DNA of 64,000 nucleotides from CAZGAH01 sp964523295 (GTDB lineage: Bacteria > Desulfobacterota > Desulfovibrionia > Desulfovibrionales > Desulfovibrionaceae), in the NCBI GenBank assembly GCA_964523295.1, contig CAZGAH010000012.1:6357-70356 (forward strand), read 5' to 3'. Shown in pieces: positions 55,622 through 64,000 of this stretch. Under the pieces are notes generated by a model. That model had not been told where the DNA came from. It was given only the letters and a program-made list of their open reading frames with translations, and ran no database searches. The number at the start of each line of letters is the position of its first letter. Positions within the stretch are counted from its first letter, which is position 1. The translations under genes and the position numbers were made by a program.

Positions 55622-56090
55622 GGTCGTACCACCTGTCTTCAGAGACAAAACGCGGGCATCGATGCCGCGCTCCTTCCATTCATCGGCTGCCGCGCAGATT
55701 ACTTTAGCGCCAGCAATGCCCCCTGCGCGGTTGGTCGCCAGGCCTGAGCAAAGCCGACGCACCAGCAAGATAAAAACGTAATCTTTTCTGTTGCACATTT
55801 TAGCATTTCGTGCCACCTAATCGCCTTCAGGGGCCATTCCACCCCTGCCTCCTTGAAAACGGTCGAGTTTGGCCACTCGACCGTTTTTTTATGCCTTGCG
55901 ATCACGCCCAGGACCGAGTCGGGATCCCTGCGCCGGTCTTGCCATTCCCCGTCTCTCTGTTTAGGGTTTGCGCGGCGATGTTCTTGTCTGCGGTAATATT
56001 CCTGGCGCGCCGTGCAGCCAGGCGCTGCCGCGCCTTGACCCTTTTCCCGCGTCCGGTTGCTTGCCTGGCGCGGTTTCGCAAGGATGCTCC
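55622..56090. other. Intergenic region between divergent genes
   Basis: The 469 bases contain no supported gene. They must hold the promoter of the receiver-TPR gene (minus) and of the IscU-like gene (plus). An intrinsic terminator (55857-55890) lies in the plus direction with no plus-strand gene upstream, so a short RNA of roughly 80-150 bases could be encoded before it. I do not name one without expression data. Confidence 0.5.
55857..55890 (+). terminator. Orphan intrinsic terminator
   Basis: AAACGGTCGAG and CTCGACCGTTT pair perfectly around TTTGGCCA and are followed by seven Us on the plus strand. The nearest plus-strand gene upstream ends at 54386, with an opposing gene between, so the transcript that it ends is not obvious. 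Confidence 0.85.
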
Positions 56091-56528
56091 ATGAACGACG
56101 ATCTGGACAGCTATCTGAACACGCTTCAGGACAAGCTCGACGCCGAGGCGCGCGCGCGTTACGGAGAGGACGGTTTCGAACGCGCCACCAGCGGCCGTCA
56201 TTCCGGCCAGCTCGACAACCCGGACGCCGTGGCCAGGCTGACCGGGCAGTGCGGCGACTCCATCCTCATGCAATTCGCCATACGCGACGGCATGATCGCC
56301 CGCGGCGTGTACTGGACCGACGGCTGCGCATCGAGCAGCATTTGCGCCTCGATGGTCGTGGAGCTGGCCCTGGGGCGTAGCGTGGAAGAGGCCTGCGCCA
56401 TCGAGCCCGCATCCGTGCTCGCCGCGCTCGGCCGTTTCCCCGAGGAGGACAACCATTGCGCCTATCTGGCCACGGAAACGTTACAAACGGCGCTGCACGA
56501 ATGGCAGGGCAGCCAGGCCGGGTCCTGA
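56091..56528 (+). CDS. IscU/NifU-type Fe-S scaffold-like protein
   Basis: The ATG at 56091 gives 145 residues. The IscU/NifU-N fold is clear: AVARLTGQCGDSILMQFAI (first Cys and the conserved Asp), YWTDGCASSSICASMVVELALG (second Cys), and EDNHCAYLATETLQTALHEW (third Cys). All three cluster-binding Cys are kept, so it can probably hold an Fe-S cluster. No iscS, iscA or nifS gene is near, so its partner is elsewhere. A metallo-hydrolase gene follows 67 bases later. Confidence 0.85.
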   Translation: MNDDLDSYLNTLQDKLDAEARARYGEDGFERATSGRHSGQLDNPDAVARLTGQCGDSILMQFAIRDGMIARGVYWTDGCASSSICASMVVELALGRSVEEACAIEPASVLAALGRFPEEDNHCAYLATETLQTALHEWQGSQAGS

Positions 56529-56595
56529 GAACCGCGTCGCAGTGACGGCTGCCGGTACTGCCAGACATCCGCCCGCTCACGAGGAGCAATCGCCC

Positions 56596-57342
56596 ATGAC
56601 CAGCTACCGCATTCACCCCATTCCCATGGGAACCAAGCGCTTCGACAAGAGCATGATGACCTACCAGCACAACCAGGGCGTGCCGTTTACCATCCCGATC
56701 TACTGCTGGTATCTGGAAGGCGGCGACCGTCGCATCCTCATCGACACGGGCGAAATGCGCCCCATCCAGTCCGAGGACCGGGAGCAGGCCATTGGCGGGA
56801 AGATATATACCTTCGGGCAAGGCCTGGCCACGGTCGGGCTCGCCCCCGAGGATATCGACGTGGTCATCCACACGCATCTGCACAACGATCACTGCGAGAA
56901 CGACGCCGCGTGTACGAATGCGACCTTTTACGTGCATCCGCTCGAACTCGAGCACATCCACAATCCCCACCCGTTGGACTACCGGTATCTCGAAGATTAT
57001 ATCCTGGACGTGGAAGACAACGGACAGATCCGGCTTGTCGAACACGACGGCGAGCTGTTTCCCGGAATCACGGTCGAGCATACGCCGGCGCATACGGCCG
57101 GGGGGCTGACCGTGTACGTACAGACCGCGTCCGGCCTGGCCGCGGTGACCGGTTTTTGCGTTATCCAGGAGAATTTCACGCCGCCCAAGGAGATACGCGC
57201 CATGGAAATGGAGGTCATTCCCCCGGGCACGCACGTGAACGTCTACGAGGCCTACGATATCCTGCGCACCGTACGGGACAAGGCCGACATCCTGCTGCCG
57301 CTCCACGAACCGGCCTTCGCCACCGGCCAGCCCATAGGCTGA
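56596..57342 (+). CDS. Metallo-beta-lactamase-fold hydrolase (lactonase-like)
   Basis: The ATG at 56596 follows GAGGAG; an upstream in-frame extension has no ribosome site. The 248-residue enzyme has the zinc motif HTHLHNDHC (HxHxDH), a further metal His in EHTPAHTAGGLTV, and a final His in LLPLHEPAF. N-acyl-homoserine lactonases belong to this group, but the substrate could be another ester or lactone. The His/Asp set is complete, except that the usual Asp bridging the metals (in TGDxx) reads VTGFCVI here, which may weaken or change the second metal site. Confidence 0.8.
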   Translation: MTSYRIHPIPMGTKRFDKSMMTYQHNQGVPFTIPIYCWYLEGGDRRILIDTGEMRPIQSEDREQAIGGKIYTFGQGLATVGLAPEDIDVVIHTHLHNDHCENDAACTNATFYVHPLELEHIHNPHPLDYRYLEDYILDVEDNGQIRLVEHDGELFPGITVEHTPAHTAGGLTVYVQTASGLAAVTGFCVIQENFTPPKEIRAMEMEVIPPGTHVNVYEAYDILRTVRDKADILLPLHEPAFATGQPIG

Positions 57343-57350
57343 GCTGGCGC

Positions 57351-59363
57351 TCAGCCGCGGCGTTTGAAGAGTCGCTCCAGGTCGCGCAGGTTCCAGGACA
57401 GGAGCGTAGGACGGCCGTGCGGGCAGTAATAGCGGTCCGGGGTGGCGCGCCAGGCATCGAGCAGGGCCAGGGCCTCGGACCGGGCCAGACACTGACCGGC
57501 CTTGACCGCGCTCTTGCAGGCCATCAGCTTCCAGATATCTTCCTGCGAGCGCGCTTTGCCGGACAGCACGTCGACCAGGAACTCCCGCGCGCCGCCGGTA
57601 GTCAGCACGCCGGGAATAGCCTTCACGCGCAGTCGCGCGCCCGTTGTCTCCAGGGCAAAGCCCACGCGGTTCAACCCGTTCCAGCTTTCGCGCAGCCGCT
57701 CCGCCTCAGCCGCGTGCAGGGGCAGGTCCAACGGCAAGGCCAGCAACTGCGACTCCGCGGACTCGGCCTGGACTCTGATCCGCTCGTAGAGCACGCGCTC
57801 GTGTGCTGCGTGCTGATCGAGCAGGGCCAGGGTATCCTTGTCCAGACGCAGCACCAGATACGTATCGGCCACGCACCCCAGATACTCCATATCCGGCGCC
57901 TCGTCGTCCGCCAGGGCAAGCTCTGCGCCTCCGGCCCGGACGGGCGGCGGCTGGACATCGTCGCACGCGGGCAGGACCGTGGCCCCCGACTGTTTGTGTC
58001 CCGGCCCCCAGCGCAGATCGAACTGCCGCGTCGGGCAGGCTCGGGCCTGCGCCTTGCCGACCAGGCCAACCGCTGGCGCGGCTTCGGCAACCGACGCCAC
58101 GGGCTCGGACGCCGGACCGGACGCCGGCAGGGAAGACTCGGCCAGCGTCGAGGGCATGGTGTCGGATCGGGGAGATTGCGCGGCATCATCAACAAAGGCT
58201 CCGTGCCCGAAAACATCGCCGCCCGTCTGCGGCCTGCCTTCCGCGATTTGCTCCGCCAGACGCCCGGTTTGTCCGGCCAGACTCCCGGTTCCGGCACTTT
58301 CCGCGGAGGGAGAGCCGGACGCGGGTCCGGGGCCGATATCCGGCGTATAGTGGTCCAGCGCCCGTTTCAAGGCCTGGCGTACGAAGCTGAAAATCCGGCT
58401 CTCGTCGCGAAACCGCACCTCGGCCTTAGCCGGGTGGACATTGACATCCACGTCACCGGCCGGAAGCTCGAGAAAGAGCACGAGCGGGGGATATTCCCGA
58501 CTGAGCAACCGTCCTTTGTATCCGTCGATCGCGGCCCGCAGCAGCACCCGGTCCTGGACGGGCCGTCCATTCACGTAGAGCAGGATACGATTGGAGCGGG
58601 CCTGGGCCACGGCCGGGCTTCCAGCCAGGCCGCTCGCGCGCTGCCCGTCCGCCTCGAAAAGGAATTCCGTCACCCCCTGCATCAGGGCCGGAGGCCAAAT
58701 GGCGGCAAGCCGGTCCGCAAGGCGCTGACGCGCGGGGAAACGATAGGCCTCGCGCCCGCCGACCGCGAGCGTAAAGGCCGTGTCCAGGCGCGCCAGGGCC
58801 AGGCGGACAAAGATATCCTGGCACCGCTGCACCTCGGTGTTCAGGCTTTTAAGGAACTTGAGCCTGGCCGGAACGTTGGCGAACAGATCGCGCACCTCCA
58901 CCCGGGTGCCGCGGCTCATGGCCGCCGGGCCTGAGGAATGCACCTGGCCGAAGTGGACGTCCACCCAGGAGGCCTCGACGCCGTCCTCGGTCTCCACGGC
59001 GGAGGTCATGCGGAACTGCGCAACCGAAGCAATGCTGGGCAGGGCCTCGCCCCGAAATCCGTAGGTCCGGATGGCCTGGAGATCGTCGAAATCGACGAGT
59101 TTGCTGGTTGCGTGACGCGTTATTGCGAGCGCCAGCTCGTTCGCGTCCACGCCGCACCCATTATCGCACACGCGGATCAATCCCAGGCCGCCGCGCTCGA
59201 TGGCCACGTCCACGGCGTCTGCCCCGGCGTCAAGGCTGTTCTCCAGTAATTCCTTGAGCACGCTGGCCGGACGTTCCACCACTTCGCCCGCGGCGATCCG
59301 GTTGCGCAACTCCGGCGGCAGAAGCATAATTATTTTTCGAATGCCGTTTTCGTCAGGCTGCAT
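57351..59363 (-). CDS. mutL: DNA mismatch repair protein MutL
   Basis: The start at 59363 follows GGGAGAGACC. The 670-residue protein has the GHKL ATPase (IAAGEVVERPASVLKELLENSLDAGA, DNGCGVD, TRHATSKL, YGFRGEALPSIASVA), a Pro/Ala-rich linker (about 330-460) and a C-terminal domain. DQHAAHERVLYE matches DQHA(X)2E(X)4E, with CKSAVKAGQ and CPHGRP completing the metal site, so this MutL should be a nicking endonuclease, as in bacteria without MutH. It ends eight bases from the convergent hydrolase gene. Confidence 0.95.
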   Translation of the reverse strand: MQPDENGIRKIIMLLPPELRNRIAAGEVVERPASVLKELLENSLDAGADAVDVAIERGGLGLIRVCDNGCGVDANELALAITRHATSKLVDFDDLQAIRTYGFRGEALPSIASVAQFRMTSAVETEDGVEASWVDVHFGQVHSSGPAAMSRGTRVEVRDLFANVPARLKFLKSLNTEVQRCQDIFVRLALARLDTAFTLAVGGREAYRFPARQRLADRLAAIWPPALMQGVTEFLFEADGQRASGLAGSPAVAQARSNRILLYVNGRPVQDRVLLRAAIDGYKGRLLSREYPPLVLFLELPAGDVDVNVHPAKAEVRFRDESRIFSFVRQALKRALDHYTPDIGPGPASGSPSAESAGTGSLAGQTGRLAEQIAEGRPQTGGDVFGHGAFVDDAAQSPRSDTMPSTLAESSLPASGPASEPVASVAEAAPAVGLVGKAQARACPTRQFDLRWGPGHKQSGATVLPACDDVQPPPVRAGGAELALADDEAPDMEYLGCVADTYLVLRLDKDTLALLDQHAAHERVLYERIRVQAESAESQLLALPLDLPLHAAEAERLRESWNGLNRVGFALETTGARLRVKAIPGVLTTGGAREFLVDVLSGKARSQEDIWKLMACKSAVKAGQCLARSEALALLDAWRATPDRYYCPHGRPTLLSWNLRDLERLFKRRG

Positions 59364-59406
59364 GGTCTCTCCCGCCAAAAGGTCTCTCCAGTCCGATCCA
59401 AAAGGG

Positions 59407-59440
59407 AAAAAAACGGTCTGCCGACCTAAAGGCAGAGCCG
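59407..59440 (-). terminator. Intrinsic terminator on the minus strand upstream of mutL
   Basis: On the minus strand CGGCTCTGCC pairs with GGCAGACCG around TTTAGGTC with one bulged base, and seven Us follow. No minus-strand gene ends just before it; the nearest is purE, 520 bases away. It would stop readthrough from purDE and insulate mutL. Confidence 0.65.
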
Positions 59441-59571
59441 TTTCGGTCGATCCAGCATTATGTCAGACGCTGACGCGGTCGTCGTGATTGCGTCCGGCGC
59501 CGGGGGGGACGCTGCCCCGAGGCAGCGTCGCGATGGACAGACGCTGAACACGCCAAACCGGGAGGCCGGAC

Positions 59572-59892
59572 ATGACCAACGCGGCATTGCGATTGCAACG
59601 GCGCATCCAGGGCATTGCAGCCCCGACAAGCGAACAGACCTACGACCCGGAACTCATGTACGTAGAATGCAGTCGATGCGGCCGCCCAGTGCTCTGGGAA
59701 CCGGGACGGACGACGGAAGTCCTGAATCGTTCCGGAATCGAACTCACGCGACTCGATGACCGTTGCCTGATCCTTTCGCACGGCTGCCCTGCCTGCACGC
59801 GCGGGGAAATTTTTTTCGACACCAAAGTCGTCCGACTCAAGGACGTGATGTTCCCGGAAATACTGGGAGCCGGAGCCTCGGGCCGCGCCTGA
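59572..59892 (+). CDS. Small protein with a Cys-pair metal site
   Basis: The 106-residue protein has two CxxC pairs, CSRCGR and CPACTRG, about 25 residues apart, likely forming a zinc ribbon. The rest is not recognised (RCLILSHGCPACTRGEIFFDTKVVRLKDVMFPEILG). It has no signal peptide. It lies between mutL and purE, convergent with purE. Confidence 0.65.
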   Translation: MTNAALRLQRRIQGIAAPTSEQTYDPELMYVECSRCGRPVLWEPGRTTEVLNRSGIELTRLDDRCLILSHGCPACTRGEIFFDTKVVRLKDVMFPEILGAGASGRA

Positions 59893-59926
59893 TTCCTGCC
59901 AGAGACAAAGCCCGGGCAACCGACGT

Positions 59927-59954
59927 CCGCCGCGCGACTCCGGTCGCGCGGCGG
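59927..59954. terminator. GC-rich hairpin between convergent 59572 gene and purE
   Basis: A perfect 12-bp stem (CCGCCGCGCGAC / GTCGCGCGGCGG) with a four-base loop sits in the 67-base convergent gap. No U-run follows on either strand, so it may act as a transcript end or an RNA-stability element for both. Confidence 0.5.
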
Positions 59955-59959
59955 AGCGG

Positions 59960-60466
59960 CTATGCCGGGGCGCCAAACCGTCCTTCGAGCTCCGCTGCCG
60001 CCTTTTCCACGGCCTCCTGAAATCCCCGCCGCGCCTCCTGCAACCGCGCAGCCAGGGCATCGTCGTGCAGGGCCAGTATCTGCGCTGCCAGATAGGCGGC
60101 ATTGCGCGCGCCGGCCTTATCCAGGGCCACCGTGCCGACGGGATACCCGGGGGGCATCTGCACCGTGGACAGCAACGCATCGATGCCCGAGAGCGACGAG
60201 GCGGACAGGGGGACGCCGATCACCGGTTTAAGCGTCCGCGCGGCCACGGCTCCGGCCAGATGCGCGGCCATGCCTGCGGCGCAGATAAAAATCTGACAGC
60301 CTTCGCTCTCGAGCTGCCGGATACGCTCCACCGTCCGCTCCGGGGTGCGATGCGCGGATGACACGGTAAAAACATAACTGACGCCCAACGTATCGAGCGT
60401 CTCGACGCAGGGCTTCATCTTGTCCTCGTCGGAAATGCTGCCGATCAGAATGCCGACCTGCGGCAT
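59960..60466 (-). CDS. purE: 5-(carboxyamino)imidazole ribonucleotide mutase
   Basis: The 168-residue enzyme has the PurE hallmarks: GILIGSISDEDKMKPCVETLDTLGVSY, SAHRTPERT, CQIFICAAGMAAHLAGAVAARTLKPVIGVPLSA and STVQMPPGYPVGTVALDKAGARNAAYLAAQIL. It converts N5-CAIR to CAIR in purine synthesis. AAAGGAG precedes the ATG. It follows purD by 45 bases on the same strand; purK is not in the window. Confidence 0.96.
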   Translation of the reverse strand: MPQVGILIGSISDEDKMKPCVETLDTLGVSYVFTVSSAHRTPERTVERIRQLESEGCQIFICAAGMAAHLAGAVAARTLKPVIGVPLSASSLSGIDALLSTVQMPPGYPVGTVALDKAGARNAAYLAAQILALHDDALAARLQEARRGFQEAVEKAAAELEGRFGAPA

Positions 60467-60511
60467 AACGCTACTCCTTTCCCTTCCGGGTTGTCGGTAA
60501 ACAGCACGCTG

Positions 60512-61798
60512 TCATGCTTCTTCGGAACAGCGCACCAGCCCCTTGGCGCCGATGTCGCGCCGGAAAAAACACGAATCGAAATGGATCCGGTCGACGGCCT
60601 GATAGGCCAGGTCACGCGCTACGGCCAGATCACGGCCCAGGGCGGTCACGCCCAGAACCCGGCCGCCCGAACTCTGCAACCGGCCTTCCTGCAAGGCCGC
60701 TCCGGCCAGGAACACCTTGACCCCGGTCATGCTGTCAGCCTCGCTCACGCCCTTGATGAACATGCCGCGTTCGTAGGCTTCCGGGTAGCCTCCCGCGGCC
60801 ATGACCACGCACAGACTCGATTCCGGACGGCTGCTCACGCGCACGCGGTCCAGCCGCCCCTCCACGCAGGCAAGCATGATTTCGGCCAGATCGCTGTTCA
60901 GGCGCATCAGCAGGGGCTGACACTCGGGATCGCCGAACCGGACATTATATTCCAGAACCTTGATATCGTCGCCATCGATCATGAGCCCCGCGTAGAGGAT
61001 CCCTTTGAACGGGTGCCCGAGTTCGGCCATGCGCCGGACAACCGGCCGGATGACAAGATCGGCCACACGCTCGGTCTGGCTGTCGGGCAGGATCGGGGCG
61101 GGACTGTAGGCGCCCATGCCGCCGGTGTTCGGGCCGGTGTCGCCGTCGCCCACAGCCTTGTGATCCTGCGAGGAGGGAAGCGCGACCACGTGTTCACCGT
61201 CGCAAAACGCCAGGAAAGAGGCCTCCTCGCCGCGGAGCGCCTCCTCGATAAGTACCGTATCCCCGGCCTTGCCGTAGATTTTTTTGAACATGATATCGCC
61301 CAGCGCTCTGAAGGCCTCCTCGCGCGTATGCGCGACAACGACGCCTTTGCCCGCCGCCAGGCCGTCCGCCTTGATCACGACGGGGAAGGACTGTTGCTGA
61401 AGACAGGCCTGCGCCTCGCCGTAGTCGGAAAACACCGCGCAAGCGGCAGTGGGCACGCCGGACTCCAGCATAATCTGCTTGGCAAAGGCCTTGCTCCCCT
61501 CAAGTCGGGCGGCGAAGGCGTCAGGACCAAAGCAGGGGATACCCTCGGCCTTGAGCGCGTCCGCCAGACCGAGAACAAGGGGTAACTCCGGTCCGACTGC
61601 TACCAGATCGATTTTTCTGGTTCGGGCGAAGTCCACCAGAGCGGGCACGTCGTTGTCCGCGATGGGTACATTTTCACCTTCAATCGCAGTTCCGCCGTTG
61701 CCAGGGGCGATAAAAAGCTCACGTACCAGCGGACTCTGTCCGAGTTTCCAGGCCAGAGCATGCTCCCGGCCGCCGCTGCCTACAATCAATACTCTCAC
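60512..61798 (-). CDS. purD: Phosphoribosylamine-glycine ligase
   Basis: The start is GTG at 61798 (VRVLIVGSGGREHALAWKLG), after AGGAGGAAAG. The 428-residue ATP-grasp enzyme has the N-terminal GxGGREHA loop, the ATP-grasp region (VIKADGLAAGKGVVVAHTREEA, SFLAFCDGEHVVALPSSQDHKAVGDGDTGPNTGGMGAYSPAP) and FGDPECQ. It adds glycine to phosphoribosylamine in purine synthesis. It is the first gene of a purD-purE pair. Confidence 0.96.
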   Translation of the reverse strand: MRVLIVGSGGREHALAWKLGQSPLVRELFIAPGNGGTAIEGENVPIADNDVPALVDFARTRKIDLVAVGPELPLVLGLADALKAEGIPCFGPDAFAARLEGSKAFAKQIMLESGVPTAACAVFSDYGEAQACLQQQSFPVVIKADGLAAGKGVVVAHTREEAFRALGDIMFKKIYGKAGDTVLIEEALRGEEASFLAFCDGEHVVALPSSQDHKAVGDGDTGPNTGGMGAYSPAPILPDSQTERVADLVIRPVVRRMAELGHPFKGILYAGLMIDGDDIKVLEYNVRFGDPECQPLLMRLNSDLAEIMLACVEGRLDRVRVSSRPESSLCVVMAAGGYPEAYERGMFIKGVSEADSMTGVKVFLAGAALQEGRLQSSGGRVLGVTALGRDLAVARDLAYQAVDRIHFDSCFFRRDIGAKGLVRCSEEA

Positions 61799-62027
61799 GG
61801 TCTTTCCTCCTGACGCTGCCTGCCTGAAAAAAATCCATGACCAACGCCGACGCTTCCGGGCCGACGCAGACAAAAAAAGTGAAAAAAACCTGCCTCCCCG
61901 GCCCTTTCCTGCCGGCAACTTTCATGCTACCACGCCACGCAGTCGAACAATAGAAGAAATCCGGCTCCCCGACAAGCCGACCCGACGAGGCGAGGTCGAT
62001 CGCGGAACCGGAGATTCAGGAGTTGCC

Positions 62028-63320
62028 ATGCAGTCTGCACGCCGTTTCCTTCCCGATCTTTCGGCCGACGAACTCGCCTCCCGGCAACTGGCCGGGCTGC
62101 AATGGACGGTTGCCCACGCCTACGCCGGCAGTCCCTTTTACCGGGAGCGGCTGCGCGCCGCCGGCGTCGAGCCGGGCGACATACACAGCCTGGACACGCT
62201 GACCGGACTTCCCTTCACCACGGTCGAGGACCTGCGCGCGGGCTATCCCTTGCCCCTGCTCAGCGTACCCGAAGACGAGGTGGTGCGCATTCACGCTTCG
62301 AGCGGAACGACCGGCAAACGGAAAATTCTCGCCTATACGCAGCGCGACATCGACACCTGGAAACTCATGTTCGCCAGGTGCTACGAACTGGCCGGGCTCA
62401 CCACCGCCGACCGGGTGCAGATTTGCGTCGGGTATGGCCTGTGGACCGCAGGCGCCGGTTTTCAGCTGGGATGCGAGCATTTTGGCGCCATGGCCGTACC
62501 CGTGGGTCCGGGACTTCTCGATATGCAGATGCAGATACTGGTCGATCTCCAGATCACCTGTCTATGCTCCACGGCCTCCATGGCCCTGCTGCTGGGCGAG
62601 GAAGTGGAAAAGCGCGGGCTGAAAGACCAGCTGCGGCTCAAGACCTGCATCTTCGGCGCCGAGACGCATAGCCCCCGGATGCGTAAACGCTTCGAAGAGA
62701 AGCTCGGCATCACGAAGAGCTACGACATTCCCGGACTGACCGAACTCTACGGACCGGGCACCGGGCTGGAATGTCAGGCACACGCCGGCATGCACTACTG
62801 GGCCGACATCTTCATCCTGGAAATTCTCGATCCGGAAACCCTGCAACCGGTCGCTCCGGGCGAACTCGGCGAGATGGTCGTCACCACGCTCTGCAAGGAG
62901 GCCGCTCCGCTCATTCGCTACCGCACGCGCGACCTGACCCGCTTCATTCCCGGGCAGTGCCCCTGCGGGGTCTCCCTGCCGCGTCACGACCGCATCCTCG
63001 GGCGCTCGGACGACATGATCATTTTCCGCGGCGTCAATATTTATCCAGGCCAGATCGCCGGCGTGCTGGAACGCTTTCCCGAGCTGTCCAGCGAGTACGC
63101 GGTTCTCCTCGCCCGTCATGAGGGGCTGGACTCAATGACCGTACGCGTCGAACGCAAACGCGACGCCGAGCCTTCGGACGGACTGGCTCAGAGCGTGGCC
63201 AAGGTCTTGCACAAAGGGCTGCTGGCGCGCTGCGAGGTCGAAATCGTCGATCCGGGCGAGCTGCCCCGCTCCTTTGGCAAAACCAGGCGCGTCATCGACG
63301 AACGCAACAATCAGGATTGA
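62028..63320 (+). CDS. Phenylacetate-CoA-ligase-type adenylating enzyme
   Basis: The ATG at 62028 follows CAGGAGTTGCC. The 430-residue protein is of the PaaK type: the P-loop HASSGTTGKRKILAYTQRDIDTW (about 89-111), YGLWTAGAGFQLG, the adenylation motif AE-type YDIPGLTELYGPGTGLEC, and LGRSDDMIIFRGVNIYPGQIAGVLE with the hinge. It activates an aryl- or acyl-acid as its adenylate and CoA ester; the ligand cannot be told. It precedes threonine synthase by 81 bases, in the same direction. Confidence 0.9.
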   Translation: MQSARRFLPDLSADELASRQLAGLQWTVAHAYAGSPFYRERLRAAGVEPGDIHSLDTLTGLPFTTVEDLRAGYPLPLLSVPEDEVVRIHASSGTTGKRKILAYTQRDIDTWKLMFARCYELAGLTTADRVQICVGYGLWTAGAGFQLGCEHFGAMAVPVGPGLLDMQMQILVDLQITCLCSTASMALLLGEEVEKRGLKDQLRLKTCIFGAETHSPRMRKRFEEKLGITKSYDIPGLTELYGPGTGLECQAHAGMHYWADIFILEILDPETLQPVAPGELGEMVVTTLCKEAAPLIRYRTRDLTRFIPGQCPCGVSLPRHDRILGRSDDMIIFRGVNIYPGQIAGVLERFPELSSEYAVLLARHEGLDSMTVRVERKRDAEPSDGLAQSVAKVLHKGLLARCEVEIVDPGELPRSFGKTRRVIDERNNQD

Positions 63321-63401
63321 ACGCCGCGCCGATGCCCTTCGCCGCAAGGGTTTCGTCGCTTTGCACGGACGCCGCGCCGTCCGAAAGGAAAGGAATGTCC
63401 C

Positions 63402-64000
63402 ATGAGCGCTGCCAACGCTTTCCCCGTCTACCGCGGACGCATGGAATATCGCTGTCTGGGCTGCCAGGCACGCTATCCCATTGACGAACTGCTCTATACG
63501 TGTCCCTCCTGCGGAGGGGTGTTTCTCCTGGAGGACCTCGACTTCGAGCGCCTCTCCGCCACGTCCGGCGACGCCTGGCGCGCGATATTCGACGCACGCG
63601 CTGCGTCCAGACATCCCGCCCTGCGCGGCGTGTTTCGCTATTACGAACTGATGGCCCCGGTGCTCGAACCCGAGGACATAGTCTGCCTGGGCGAAGGGCA
63701 TACCCCGATTGTCGCCGGCGCGCCGGCCTTTGTCGAGCGCGTGGGCCAGCCCCTGGCCTTCAAGAACGACGGACAGAATCCCAGCGCCTCGTTCAAGGAT
63801 CGCGGCATGGCCTGCGCCTTCAGCTATCTCAAGGCCCTGGTGCGTCGGCATGGCTGGAAGGACGTGCTCACCATCTGCGCCTCCACCGGCGACACCTCGG
63901 CCTCGGCCGCGCTCTACGCCGCCTATGTCGGCGGGGTCGTCAAATCGGCGGTCATCCTGCCCCAGGGCAAGGTCACGCCGCAGCAGCTGGCGCAGCCGCT
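63402..64000 (+). CDS. thrC: Threonine synthase, 3' end beyond the window
   Basis: The ATG at 63402 follows AAAGGAAAGG. The visible 199 residues include an N-terminal zinc-ribbon-like part (CLGCQARYPIDELLYTCPSCGG) and the start of the PLP fold, with the catalytic Lys in NPSASFKDRGMACAF and the phosphate-binding STGDTSASAALYAAYVGG. It makes threonine from O-phosphohomoserine. The gene runs off the window edge. Confidence 0.93.
   Translation, partial: MSAANAFPVYRGRMEYRCLGCQARYPIDELLYTCPSCGGVFLLEDLDFERLSATSGDAWRAIFDARAASRHPALRGVFRYYELMAPVLEPEDIVCLGEGHTPIVAGAPAFVERVGQPLAFKNDGQNPSASFKDRGMACAFSYLKALVRRHGWKDVLTICASTGDTSASAALYAAYVGGVVKSAVILPQGKVTPQQLAQP

Overview
The window is a GC-rich chromosome segment from a Gram-negative bacterium. 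It is probably a sulfate-reducing Desulfovibrio-like organism (Desulfobacterota). That placement is an inference from the mix of thrS-infC-rpmI-rplT-pheS, ilvB-ilvN-ilvC preceded by DUF465 and DUF167 genes, polar amino-acid ABC transporters, a PaaK-type ligase beside threonine synthase, and a small acidic protein resembling a Desulfovibrio family (DVU0772-like). No 16S rRNA gene is present to confirm it. Three runs of ten Ns (7092, 17269, 28091) are scaffold gaps that fall inside genes. Two of them are flanked by identical 7- and 9-base ends, and collapsing those overlaps restores the reading frames of asnB and of a PAS-GGDEF protein.

Region 1 (1-19 kb) is an accessory, envelope-oriented region. 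It holds Pro/Ala-rich exported proteins, a SPOR-domain protein, two overlapping sulfotransferase-like genes, two SGNH-type proteins (one membrane-anchored with a LamG-like domain), an SH3-repeat protein, a membrane-anchored lipase-like hydrolase, a kinase-less hybrid response regulator, PyrR, a CsgG/SPOR gene beside a truncated GC-rich paralogue, and an ABC exporter / glycosyltransferase / asparagine-synthase group that looks like part of a surface-glycan locus.

Region 2 (19.4-21.4 kb) is an IS1634-type insertion sequence with an in-frame amber codon in its transposase. Region 3 (21.5-26 kb) is branched-chain amino-acid synthesis (ilvB-ilvN-ilvC) with three small conserved genes. Region 4 (25.8-31.5 kb) begins with about 1.2 kb of decayed AT-rich DNA. 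A SemiSWEET transporter, a PAS-GGDEF diguanylate cyclase and an HDOD protein follow, all on the minus strand, and then an ISL3 transposase remnant.

Region 5 (31.7-36.7 kb) is the translation cluster tRNA-Val, thrS, infC, rpmI, rplT, pheS. infC appears to start at a rare AUA codon inside thrS. pheT is missing from its usual place after pheS, where the ISL3 remnant now lies.

Region 6 (37-47 kb) contains a TetR/MFP/RND efflux operon, a CheW/MCP pair and a toxin-antitoxin pair with a palindromic operator. Region 7 (47-57 kb) contains a CHASE4-PAS-GAF histidine kinase followed by a polar amino-acid ABC transporter with two permeases, then darP, a receiver-TPR protein, an IscU-like scaffold and a metallo-beta-lactamase-fold hydrolase. 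Region 8 (57-64 kb) is housekeeping: mutL, purE, purD, a phenylacetate-CoA-ligase-type gene and the 5' part of thrC.

I did not find a clearly new defence or biosynthetic system. The observations most worth checking are the AUA-started infC, the broken pheS-pheT linkage, the apparent replacement of a resident CsgG-like gene, the kinase-less hybrid regulator and the sulfotransferase/SGNH envelope group.
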